Origin: Paraburkholderia youngii
Lineage (GTDB): Bacteria; Pseudomonadota; Gammaproteobacteria; Burkholderiales; Burkholderiaceae
Reading direction: 5' to 3'
Assembly: GCF_013366925.1 (NCBI RefSeq)
Contig: NZ_JAALDK010000001.1
Coordinates: 806,001-870,000 of the forward strand
Length of the DNA: 64,000 bases
A program made the translations under genes and the position numbers. Of the stretch, positions 27,886 through 36,237 are shown one piece after another. Every line of letters starts with the position of its first letter. Positions within the stretch are counted from its first letter, which is position 1. The notes under the pieces were generated by a model. The model searched no databases, was not told the origin of the DNA, and saw only the letters and a program-made list of their open reading frames with translations.

Positions 27886-29160
27886 ATGGACAAGAACATG
27901 TCGGAGACGCTGATTCGCACTGGCCCGGGCACGGCGATGGGTAATCTGATGCGTCGCTATTGGGTGCCGGTGCTGCTCGCGAGCGAAATCGCGGAGCCCG
28001 ATTGCCCGCCGGTGCGCGTGCAGATCCTCGGCGAAAAGCTGCTGGCCTTTCGCGATTCCGAAGGCCAGCCCGCGCTGATCGACGAGTTCTGCTCGCACCG
28101 CGGCGTGTCGCTCTACTTCGGCCGCAATGAAGAGAACGGCATTCGCTGTTCGTATCACGGCCTCAAATTCGACCGCAACGGCAACTGCGTCGAGGTGCCG
28201 TCCGCACCGCAGGCGTGCAAGCACATGGGCATCACCGCGTATCCGTGCATCGAACGCGCGGGCATCGTGTGGGCGTACATGGGGCCGAAGGACCGTCAGC
28301 CGGCGCCGCCGGATCTCGAGTGGTGCAACCTGCCGGACAGCCACGTATTCGTGTCGAAGCGGCTGCAGGAATCGAACTACCTGCAGGCGATGGAAGGCGG
28401 CATCGACACGAGCCACGTGTCGTATGTGCACCGCTACGAAGTCGACGATGACCCGATGCACCAGGGCACGAAGGCGCTCGACTACATCAAGGCGGACGGC
28501 AACGTGATCTTCGAGATCGAGAAGCAGCCGTTCGGCCTCACGCTGTTCGGCCGCCGCAACGGCGAGCCGGATTCGTACTACTGGCGCGTCACGCAGTGGC
28601 TGTTCCCGTGGTACACGCTGATCCCGCCGTTCGGTGACCATTCGCTCGCGGGCCACGTGTGGGTGCCGATCGACGATCACAACTGCTGGGCGTGGAGCAT
28701 CAACTTCCGCCCGGACCGTCCGCTCGACGAGCAGGAACTGGCCGACCTGAACGCCGGCAAGGGCATTCACTGCGAGTACGAGGAGGGCGGCTCGTTCCGT
28801 CCGAAGGCGAACAAGGACAACGACTACCTGATCGACCGCAAGGCGCAGAAGGAAAAGCGCGCGTACTCGGGCGTGTTCGGCTTCGCGATGCAGGACGCGT
28901 CGCTGCAGGAAAGCATGGGTCCGATCCAGGACCACAGCAAGGAAAAGCTGTTGCCGACCGACCGCGCGATCGTGATGGCGCGCCGCATGATGTACGAGGC
29001 GGCCACGGCGCTGGTGCCCGACACCGATCCGCCCGCGATCGACGCCGACCAGCAGCGCGTGCGCGCTGCCGGCGTCTTGCTGCCGCGCGATCAGAAGCCA
29101 CAGGAATGGGCGGTGATCCATCTGCACGACGGCAAGGACCAACCGATCTACACGATCTGA
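27886..29160 (+). CDS. Rieske non-heme iron oxygenase, phthalate-dioxygenase-like
   Basis: This 424-residue oxygenase alpha subunit belongs to the phthalate dioxygenase/LigXa group. The Rieske motif has Cys69-x-His71 (CSHRG) and Cys88-x2-His91 (CSYHG). The mononuclear iron site appears as Asp174, His177 and His182 in GIDTSHVSYVHR. There is no beta subunit, as is usual in this group. It would hydroxylate or O-demethylate an aromatic acid, with electrons from the reductase encoded two genes later. The start follows GGAGGAATT. The flanking dehydrogenase, reductase, MFS carrier, porin and IclR gene make this a complete uptake and ring-activation unit. The substrate cannot be read from sequence; phthalate-like or methoxylated acids are candidates. 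Confidence 0.9.
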   Translation: MDKNMSETLIRTGPGTAMGNLMRRYWVPVLLASEIAEPDCPPVRVQILGEKLLAFRDSEGQPALIDEFCSHRGVSLYFGRNEENGIRCSYHGLKFDRNGNCVEVPSAPQACKHMGITAYPCIERAGIVWAYMGPKDRQPAPPDLEWCNLPDSHVFVSKRLQESNYLQAMEGGIDTSHVSYVHRYEVDDDPMHQGTKALDYIKADGNVIFEIEKQPFGLTLFGRRNGEPDSYYWRVTQWLFPWYTLIPPFGDHSLAGHVWVPIDDHNCWAWSINFRPDRPLDEQELADLNAGKGIHCEYEEGGSFRPKANKDNDYLIDRKAQKEKRAYSGVFGFAMQDASLQESMGPIQDHSKEKLLPTDRAIVMARRMMYEAATALVPDTDPPAIDADQQRVRAAGVLLPRDQKPQEWAVIHLHDGKDQPIYTI

Positions 29161-29265
29161 TGCACGGCGGGGCCGGGCTTCTCTCCGCCCCCGCGTGTCG
29201 TCGTCTGGTCCGACTGGACCTTCTGCCCATTCCGCAAAAGGAGGCCGGCTGCGCGCCGGCAAGCA

Positions 29266-30048
29266 ATGCAGCAACGTAAAAGACTCGAAGACAAGGTCGC
29301 GCTTATCACTGGCGGCGGAGGCGGCATCGGCGCCGCGACCGCGCGCGTGTTCTGCGCCCAGGGCGCTGCGGTGGTGCTCGTCGATGCGAATCCAGAGGCG
29401 CTCGCGCGCGTCACTGAAGACCTGAAGGAGGCCGATCCGTCGGCGCGTGTCGAGACGTTCCCGGCCGACGTGTCGGATGACGCCGATGCGGTGCGCGCGG
29501 TGCAGTTCGCCGCGGCTTCGTTCGGCCGGCTCGACGTGCTGGTGAACAACGCGGCGATGCGCAACTACAGCGCACTCGCCGACGCGACGCCGGCCGAGTG
29601 GCAGGCGATGGTGTCGGTCAATCTGGTCGGCACGTCGAACTATTGCAGGGCGGCGCTGCCGTTCCTGCGTCGCGCGGGCCGCGCGAGTATCGTCAACGTA
29701 TCGTCGTGCTATGCGGTGACCGGCCGCAAGGGCATGGGCCTGTACGACGCGACCAAGGCCGGCATGCTGGCGATGACCCGCACGCTCGCGTTCGAGGAGA
29801 CCGCGAACGGCGTGCGCGTGAACGCGATATGCCCCGGGTCGACGCTGACCGGATTCCACGTGAACCGCGCCATTGCAGCGGGCAAGAGCGTCGAAGTGCT
29901 GAAGACGCAGCGCCAGGACACCTCGCTGATCGGCCGCTGGGCGTCGCCCGAAGAGATCGCGTGGCCGATCCTGTGGTTCGCGAGCGACGAGGCGTCGTAC
30001 ATCACCGGCACGACGCTGATGGTCGACGGCGGCCTGTCGGCGATGTGA
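29266..30048 (+). CDS. Short-chain dehydrogenase/reductase
   Basis: This 260-residue classical SDR has the NAD(P) motif GGGGGIG near residues 17-23, NNAAM, the catalytic Ser in VSSCYAV and the catalytic pair in YDATK, and ends GGTLMVDGG-like (TTLMVDGGLSAM). Between the Rieske oxygenase and its reductase it probably oxidises the cis-dihydrodiol or another alcohol product of the oxygenase to restore aromaticity or yield a ketone. A perfect AAAAGGAGG ribosome site lies about 21 bases before ATG, with a small GC hairpin in between. Confidence 0.9.
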   Translation: MQQRKRLEDKVALITGGGGGIGAATARVFCAQGAAVVLVDANPEALARVTEDLKEADPSARVETFPADVSDDADAVRAVQFAAASFGRLDVLVNNAAMRNYSALADATPAEWQAMVSVNLVGTSNYCRAALPFLRRAGRASIVNVSSCYAVTGRKGMGLYDATKAGMLAMTRTLAFEETANGVRVNAICPGSTLTGFHVNRAIAAGKSVEVLKTQRQDTSLIGRWASPEEIAWPILWFASDEASYITGTTLMVDGGLSAM

Positions 30049-30064
30049 GCGGAGGAGAGGTGGC

Positions 30065-31024
30065 ATGAACATGACCGATTCCACGCTGATGGTGCGGGTC
30101 GCCGCACGGCGCGACGAAGCCGACGGGATCGCCGGCTTCGAGTTCGTCGATGTCGACGGCCGCGAGCTGCCGCCGTTCGAGGCGGGCGCGCACATCGACG
30201 TCTACGTGCCCGGCGGGCCGGTGCGGCAGTACTCGCTGTGCAACGCGCCGCACGAGCGTCACCGGTATCAGATCGCGGTGTTGCGCGACGCCGATTCGCG
30301 CGGCGGATCGCTGCGCATGCACGAAGCGGTGAACGAAGGCGACGCGATCCGCATCGGCGTACCGCGCAATCATTTCCCGCTCGCCCGCCATGACGCGAAG
30401 CCGCTATTGCTCGCGGGCGGCATCGGCGTCACGCCGATTCTCTGCATGGCGGAGCAGCTGGCAGCGATGGGCGCGGCGTTCGACATGCATTACTGCGCGC
30501 GCTCGAAAAGCCGTGCGGCGTTCGTCGAGCGAATCGCCGCGTCGTCGTGGGCGGACAACGCGCAGTACCACTTCGACGACGAGCACGGCACGCTCGATCT
30601 GAACGCACTGCTGACAGGCGGCGCGGACCGGCATCTGTACGTGTGTGGTCCGCAGGGCTTCATGAACGCGGTGCTCGATACGGCGCGCTCGCTCGGCTGG
30701 AGCGACGATCGTCTGCATTACGAATACTTCGCGGCGGCGCAGCCTGCCGGCGACGGCGGCTCGTTCGACGTGCGGCTCGCGCGCTCGGGCCGCGTCGTGT
30801 CGATTGCGGCCGATTGCACGGTCACGCAGGCGCTCGCGGCGGCGGGCGTCGACGTGCCGGTGTCGTGCGAGCAGGGCATCTGCGGCACCTGCATCACGCG
30901 GGTGCTCGAAGGCGAACCCGACCACCGGGATCTGTACCTGTCGCCTGAGGAGCAGGCCCGCAACGATCAGTTCCTGCCGTGCTGTTCACGTGCGAAGTCG
31001 AGGGTGCTGGTGCTCGATCTGTAA
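30065..31024 (+). CDS. PDR/VanB-type ferredoxin reductase of the oxygenase
   Basis: This 319-residue reductase has an FMN domain (RQYSLCN), an NADH domain (GGIGVTP and LYVCGPQGFM) and a C-terminal plant-type [2Fe-2S] domain with CEQGICGTC and a final Cys in LPCCS. This is the order of phthalate dioxygenase reductase and VanB. It passes electrons from NADH to the Rieske oxygenase two genes upstream. It lies 16 bases after the dehydrogenase gene, behind GGAGAGG, so the three genes form one operon. Confidence 0.93.
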   Translation: MNMTDSTLMVRVAARRDEADGIAGFEFVDVDGRELPPFEAGAHIDVYVPGGPVRQYSLCNAPHERHRYQIAVLRDADSRGGSLRMHEAVNEGDAIRIGVPRNHFPLARHDAKPLLLAGGIGVTPILCMAEQLAAMGAAFDMHYCARSKSRAAFVERIAASSWADNAQYHFDDEHGTLDLNALLTGGADRHLYVCGPQGFMNAVLDTARSLGWSDDRLHYEYFAAAQPAGDGGSFDVRLARSGRVVSIAADCTVTQALAAAGVDVPVSCEQGICGTCITRVLEGEPDHRDLYLSPEEQARNDQFLPCCSRAKSRVLVLDL

Positions 31025-31123
31025 CGGCATTCGCCCGCGCCGGTCACAGCAGGCGGCCGGCACCCTATCCATCAGAAAGAAAGAAAACGGGCGGCCGCTG
31101 GCACGCCCGGCATTGGAGGAGTC

Positions 31124-32383
31124 ATGGAGAAGAATCTGGCGTCGTCGGAGGGCATGTCCGCGAACGTCTGGGCCACGAACGGCGCACGGGAGGCGAGCAG
31201 CGCCGACACGAACCCGTATCGCTGGGTCGCGCTGTTCATCGTCTGGGCCGCGTTTCTGCTCAGCTATGTGGTCCGCGTGGCGTGGAGCACGGTGGCCGCG
31301 CCGGTCGGCGCGTCGCTCGGCATCAGCGTGTCGATGCTCGGTGCGTTCGTGACCGCGTTCTACGCGGGCTATGTGCTTGCGAACGTTGTCGGCGGCATGC
31401 TGACCGATCTGCTCGGCGGTCGCGCGATGCTCACGCTCGCGCTGCTGCCGCTCGGCGTACTCACGTTTACGTTCGGCTATACGCATTCGCTCGCCTTCGG
31501 CATCGTGATTCAGGCGGCGATGGGTTTCGCGGCGGGCGCCGACTACTCGGCCGGCATGAAGATCATTCCCGCATGGTTCACGCGCGACCGGGGCCGCGCA
31601 ATGGGCCTCTACACGACCGCGACGTCGCTCGCCGTCGTGATCGCGAACGCGGTCGTGCCGTCGTTCTCAGCGCGGCACGGCTGGTCGAACGCATTCCATA
31701 TGCTCGGCATCGTCACGTTCGCGTGGGGCATCGTCACGTTGCTGCTGCTGAAGAACCGGCCGTCGAACGAAGCGAAGCCCGCGCGCAACAGCCTGCAGGA
31801 CATGCTCGGCCTGTTGCGCAACCGGAACCTGATTGCCCTGTCGATTGCGGGCTGCGGCGGCTTGTGGGCGACCGTCGGCTTCGCCGCATGGGGCAACGCA
31901 TTGATGACGCGCCAATACGGCATTGCGCCGATCGTCGCTGGATCGATCGTCGCGTCGTTCGGCATCGGCGCGGTGATCGCGAAGCCGACGCTCGGCTGGA
32001 TCTCCGATCTGCCTGGCGTGTCGCGGCGGATGATGTCGATCGGCTGCCTGATAGCGTTCACGATCGCGCTGCTGGTGTTCGGCTACTGCTCGACCGCGCA
32101 TCAGTTCTATCTGGTCGCGCCGATCCTCGGGGCGTTCTCGTTCGGCTATCTGCCGGTGCTGATGGCACAGGTGAGCGACGCATCCGGCAAGCGCCTCGCC
32201 GGCGCGAGCGCCGGCTGGACCAATGCGATCTGGCAGTCCGGCAGCGCGGTGTCGCCGATGGTGGTCGGCTCGCTGTATGGCGCGAGTCATTCATTCATGC
32301 TCGCGCTCGTCACGCTCGCGATCGGACCCGCTATCGCGGTCGTCGCGATGTTCTTCGTCAATCCGCACATCGCACGCGAATGA
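31124..32383 (+). CDS. MFS transporter, aromatic acid uptake likely
   Basis: This 419-residue protein has about twelve hydrophobic helices and the MFS loop motif GGMLTDLLGGRAML between helices 2 and 3. A repeat-related TLGWISDLPGVSRRMM appears in the second half. It follows the oxygenase reductase by 99 bases with the ribosome site GGAGGAG, in the same direction. It most likely imports the substrate of the oxygenase across the inner membrane, as OphD-type carriers do for phthalate. The substrate is inferred from context only. Confidence 0.9.
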   Translation: MEKNLASSEGMSANVWATNGAREASSADTNPYRWVALFIVWAAFLLSYVVRVAWSTVAAPVGASLGISVSMLGAFVTAFYAGYVLANVVGGMLTDLLGGRAMLTLALLPLGVLTFTFGYTHSLAFGIVIQAAMGFAAGADYSAGMKIIPAWFTRDRGRAMGLYTTATSLAVVIANAVVPSFSARHGWSNAFHMLGIVTFAWGIVTLLLLKNRPSNEAKPARNSLQDMLGLLRNRNLIALSIAGCGGLWATVGFAAWGNALMTRQYGIAPIVAGSIVASFGIGAVIAKPTLGWISDLPGVSRRMMSIGCLIAFTIALLVFGYCSTAHQFYLVAPILGAFSFGYLPVLMAQVSDASGKRLAGASAGWTNAIWQSGSAVSPMVVGSLYGASHSFMLALVTLAIGPAIAVVAMFFVNPHIARE

Positions 32384-32492
32384 CCGACTCTCTCCGGCAG
32401 CCGCCGCGGCCACGCGCCGGCTAGCGCGACCACAGAGATCGAACGATCACGCTTTCGCAGCACAAAACAACTCAATTTCCAGCAGGAGACAC

Positions 32493-33599
32493 ATGGTGAA
32501 GCACAAGCCTCTCGCCAGGCCCTCGAAGGTCCTTTTTGCATGTGGTATTGGTATCGGCATCAGCGGCGCGGCGCACGCGCAGTCGTCGGTCACGCTGTAC
32601 GGCATCGTCGACTCGGGGGTGACCTACGTGACTCACGCTGTCACGCCGCAGGGATCGTCTGGCACCCAGGTCGCGCTCGGCACCGGCAACCGGCAGAATT
32701 CGCGTTGGGGTTTTACCGGCAAGGAAGATCTCGGCAACGGACTGCGGGCGATTTTCACGCTCGAATCGGGCATGGCGATGAACACCGGCGCGCTGCAGCA
32801 AGGCGGGCGGCTGTTCGGCCGGCAAGCGTTCGTCGGACTCGAATCGGACCGCTACGGCGCGATGATGCTCGGCCGGCAGATGACGCCGATGTACCGCTAC
32901 TTCCTCGCGCTCGACCCGCTCGGTTATTCCAGTTACGGCCTTTCCGCGCAGGACGCGCAGTTCGTCGGTCGCGCGGATAACGCGGTGTCGTATCTCGGCC
33001 ATGTAGGACCGTTCGAGCTGAATGCGCTCTACAGCTTCGGCTATGACGCAGTCGCCTCCAACGTGCCGGTGGCGGGCTCGTTCCGCGTCGGCAAGCAGTA
33101 CGACATCGGTGGACGCTACGTGCAGGGGCCGCTGAATCTGACGTTCGTGTACGAGCAGCGCCAAGGCTCGGTGATCGCGACATCGGGCGATAGCGAGCGG
33201 CGCTACGTGGCCGGCGGTTCGTATGCAATCGGCAAGGCGACGCTGTACGGCGGCTACGAATTGCTGCTGAACGATGTCCCGTCGACGCTCACCGCATCGC
33301 CGCCGCAGTCGATGGCGTTCGCGGGCGTGCGCTACAAGGCGACGCCGGCGCTGGAGCTCGCAGCCGCGACTTACTACCACGCGTATCGCCAGGTCGACGC
33401 GCACGCATTGAGCACCGGCGTCAACGCGGACTACTGGCTGTCGAAGCGCACGGCGCTGTACACCGACATCACCTATGTGATCAACAGCTCGAAGGCCGCG
33501 CTGAGTGCGACCGGGTGGGCGACTTCGGTCGCGACGACGACCGTGAAGACCGGCGCGAACCAGCTGGCGGTTGCGATCGGCGTGCTGCACAAGTTCTGA
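32493..33599 (+). CDS. Gram-negative porin
   Basis: This 368-residue outer-membrane porin of the Burkholderia/Neisseria trimeric type has a signal peptide ending GAAHAQ, then SSVTLYGIVDSGVTYV. Mid-sequence it has RWGFTGKEDLGNGLRAIFTLESG and RQAFVGLESDRYGAMMLGRQ, and it ends LAVAIGVLHKF with the terminal Phe needed for barrel insertion. ATG 32493 is used because it begins the signal peptide and follows AGGAG; an upstream extension is open but is not protein-like. It is last in the catabolic cluster and probably admits the aromatic substrate to the periplasm. Confidence 0.93.
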   Translation: MVKHKPLARPSKVLFACGIGIGISGAAHAQSSVTLYGIVDSGVTYVTHAVTPQGSSGTQVALGTGNRQNSRWGFTGKEDLGNGLRAIFTLESGMAMNTGALQQGGRLFGRQAFVGLESDRYGAMMLGRQMTPMYRYFLALDPLGYSSYGLSAQDAQFVGRADNAVSYLGHVGPFELNALYSFGYDAVASNVPVAGSFRVGKQYDIGGRYVQGPLNLTFVYEQRQGSVIATSGDSERRYVAGGSYAIGKATLYGGYELLLNDVPSTLTASPPQSMAFAGVRYKATPALELAAATYYHAYRQVDAHALSTGVNADYWLSKRTALYTDITYVINSSKAALSATGWATSVATTTVKTGANQLAVAIGVLHKF

Positions 33600-33617
33600 C
33601 GGCGGCGGCGCGCGCGC

Positions 33618-36221
33618 TCAATCGCTCAGTGCATCGCGATGATCGCGCGGGCCTTTCGCCGACGCGTAATATCGCTGCAACGCGTCGGTCGAGCGCGCGC
33701 CCAGCGTGCGGACCTGGACGAGCCAGTCGGTTTCCACCGGCCACTCACCGCCGATCACGCGTGGATAGATCTGTCGTGCGTACCGATGCAGTGCCTTCGC
33801 GCCGATGTTGCCGCTTACGCCAAGCAGCGCATGTAAGCTCGCGTGCGTCGCCTTGATATCGACAGCCGCGCTGTTTGCCGCGAGCCGCGCGACGAGCGAG
33901 CGGATCTGTTCGATGCCGTTCAGGAACGATTCGTCGAGCAGATCGAGCGAGACCAGTTCTTCCAGGTGCGGTTCGTCGAGCAGGCTTTCTTCAGCGATAG
34001 GGGTGGCCGCGTGCGCGCTCGCAGTGGGGGCCAATGCCACCGGCGTCGCCGCAAAATCCGTTTGCGCGCTTTCGCCCGCGGTTTCCGCAATCCGTTGTGA
34101 AGATGGAGAGTCCGCACCCAACTCGCCGCGTGTGCCGAACTGCCGTGCGAGACATGCGTACAGCGAGCCCGCTTGCACCGGCTTGATCAACACCTCGTTC
34201 ATCCCGGCGGCAAGGCAGGCCTGCACCGCTGCGGGATCGGTGTGACTGGTCAGCGCGATGACAGGCAGCGTCGCGTAGGCATCGGTGCGCGCGCGAATCG
34301 ACTTCGTCGTCTCGATGCCGTTCATGCCCGGCATGTTGACGTCCATCAGGATCGCGTCGATGAAGCCGTCTTCGTGCAGGTTGGTCAGCACCGCCTGACC
34401 GTGGTCGGCCTCGATTACGCTCGCGCCGCAGCGCTCCAGATAAGCCTTTGCGACGAGCCGGCTGTAGGTGTCGTCGTCGGCAATCACGAAGGTTCTGCCG
34501 GCGAAGCCGTCGGGCAGCTCGCCCGGCTGATGCCGCACGCCGTTGTCGAACAGGGCCTGCACCGCGGTGATCAGCTCCTGCACACTCGACGTCTTGCCGA
34601 TGATCTCGTCCATGCCGGCGCGCCGCGCGCGCAGCCGCACCGCGTTGCCCGGTTCGGCGGTGTAGGCGGCGATCAGCACGTTGCGGTTCGGGCAGTCCCG
34701 GTCGGCCCGGATGCGCTCGGTCGTCGCATAGCCGTCCAGATCGGGCATGCTGATGTCCATCAGCACGAGGTCGTAGAGCGGCGCGCGCCGCAGAGTGGCG
34801 AGCGCAAGCTCGCCGCCCGACGCCTCGCTGACATAGGCGCCTGCCTTCGTCAACACGCGGCGGGTGCGGGCGCGCAGCGTAGCGTCGTCGTCGACGACGA
34901 GCACGCGCTTGCCCTTGAACGCCGGCATCGCGCGTTCGAACAGGCGCCGCTCGTGCTCGGCGACCTCGTCGGCCGCCACCGGCGGAAAGCGCAGCGTGAA
35001 TGCGGTGAACTTGCCGAGTTCCGATTCGCAGTCGATGCTGCCGCCGAACGCGCGCATCGCGCGCTGGCAGTACGCGAGCCCGAGCCCGGTGCCGCCCGAG
35101 TTGCCGGCCGTGCGAAACGGCTCGAACAGATGCTGCAGGATCTCCGCCGCGATGCCGGGGCCGGTGTCGCGCACGATCACCGAGTCGCTATCGACGGTCA
35201 ATGTCAGCGTCGCCTGCGGATACGCGACGATGTGATGCAGCGCGTTCTTGATCAGGTTGAACAGCGTGAACAGATAGACCGTCTCGTCGACCTTGAACAC
35301 GAAGTCGCGGTTGACGACGACGCTCACCTTCGCGCGTTCCTTGTCGTTGTCGAAGCCATATTCGGCGAGCGCCTTGCGCGTGGTCGCGCCGGCATGCAGG
35401 TAGCTGAGACTATCCGGGCGGATCGATTTCGCGGCGACTTCGTCGAGCGTCATCGCGATGATGCGCAGGCCGCGCTCGATCGACAATTGACCCTGCGCGA
35501 GATGGTTGTACATCAGCGAGGCCGTGCCGTCGGTGAGCGTCGGCGCCGCGCCCGCCTTGTTCGCCGAGGGCAACGCTTCCTCGACGCGGTCGAGCACGTG
35601 CCGCAACTGGCTCAGCGGATTGCGCATCTCGTGCGCGATGGAACCCGCGAGCGCCTGCAACGCGCGGTTCTTTTCGACGAAGATGCGTCCCTTGCTGATC
35701 GCGTGGCTGAACGCCATGCTGCACAGCACGACCACCGGCAGCAGCGCGAGATTGGACTTGTCGTCGGCGCTGAGAACGATCGGCGTCGGCGAGCTCAACA
35801 CGCCGGCAAGGCCGCCGGAAAACACGCCGATACCGATGCACGTTATCAGCAGCAGCGGGTTGTCGATACACAGCGCCAGAATGAAGATCATCATGACCTC
35901 GGTCATCATCCACATCGTGGAGAAGCCGTTTCTGACGGTCAGGAACGTGCAGACGAACGGCAGCACGTAAATCAGGCAGCAATGCCAGTAGATCAGCAGA
36001 GCGGGGTTGTAGCGCCTCGGCCAGCGCGCCTGGAACAGCAGCGGGACGCAGACGGCCGCCGCGCTGAGCCGCAGCAGCAGGTTGTCGTAAGGCTGCGGAA
36101 GGAGGTAGGTCCAGACGATGTAATAGATGGGGTGACACAGGAGGCCGAGTGCGCCTCCCCATCGAATCGCGAACCTGCTTCTTTCCAGCATATCCCGCAT
36201 GCTTTCGCGCGGTCTCGCCAT
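33618..36221 (-). CDS. CqsS-like hybrid sensor kinase with two receivers and HPt
   Basis: This 867-residue protein opens with about 165 residues of packed membrane helices and little extracellular loop, an input domain like that of the quorum-sensing kinase CqsS. A kinase core follows with SIAHEMRNPLSQLRH (His near 195), NLIKNALHH, DTGPGI and GGTGLGLAYC. Two receivers carry LMDISMPDLDG (Asp near 487) and LMDVNMPGMNG (Asp near 626). The C-terminus holds an HPt-like segment THASLHALLG near residue 797. It starts 17 bases after the acyl-reductase-like gene in the same operon, an arrangement typical of signal synthase and receptor pairs. No DNA-binding output is encoded next to it. The kinase architecture is certain; the signal is inferred. 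Confidence 0.88.
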   Translation of the reverse strand: MARPRESMRDMLERSRFAIRWGGALGLLCHPIYYIVWTYLLPQPYDNLLLRLSAAAVCVPLLFQARWPRRYNPALLIYWHCCLIYVLPFVCTFLTVRNGFSTMWMMTEVMMIFILALCIDNPLLLITCIGIGVFSGGLAGVLSSPTPIVLSADDKSNLALLPVVVLCSMAFSHAISKGRIFVEKNRALQALAGSIAHEMRNPLSQLRHVLDRVEEALPSANKAGAAPTLTDGTASLMYNHLAQGQLSIERGLRIIAMTLDEVAAKSIRPDSLSYLHAGATTRKALAEYGFDNDKERAKVSVVVNRDFVFKVDETVYLFTLFNLIKNALHHIVAYPQATLTLTVDSDSVIVRDTGPGIAAEILQHLFEPFRTAGNSGGTGLGLAYCQRAMRAFGGSIDCESELGKFTAFTLRFPPVAADEVAEHERRLFERAMPAFKGKRVLVVDDDATLRARTRRVLTKAGAYVSEASGGELALATLRRAPLYDLVLMDISMPDLDGYATTERIRADRDCPNRNVLIAAYTAEPGNAVRLRARRAGMDEIIGKTSSVQELITAVQALFDNGVRHQPGELPDGFAGRTFVIADDDTYSRLVAKAYLERCGASVIEADHGQAVLTNLHEDGFIDAILMDVNMPGMNGIETTKSIRARTDAYATLPVIALTSHTDPAAVQACLAAGMNEVLIKPVQAGSLYACLARQFGTRGELGADSPSSQRIAETAGESAQTDFAATPVALAPTASAHAATPIAEESLLDEPHLEELVSLDLLDESFLNGIEQIRSLVARLAANSAAVDIKATHASLHALLGVSGNIGAKALHRYARQIYPRVIGGEWPVETDWLVQVRTLGARSTDALQRYYASAKGPRDHRDALSD

Positions 36222-36237
36222 CAGGCCTCCGAGTTCA

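Noticed and set aside
27745..30195. Long minus-strand extension of the IclR frame
   Set aside because: The IclR protein starts at ATG 27744 with a good ribosome site; the upstream extension is opposite clear oxygenase and dehydrogenase genes.
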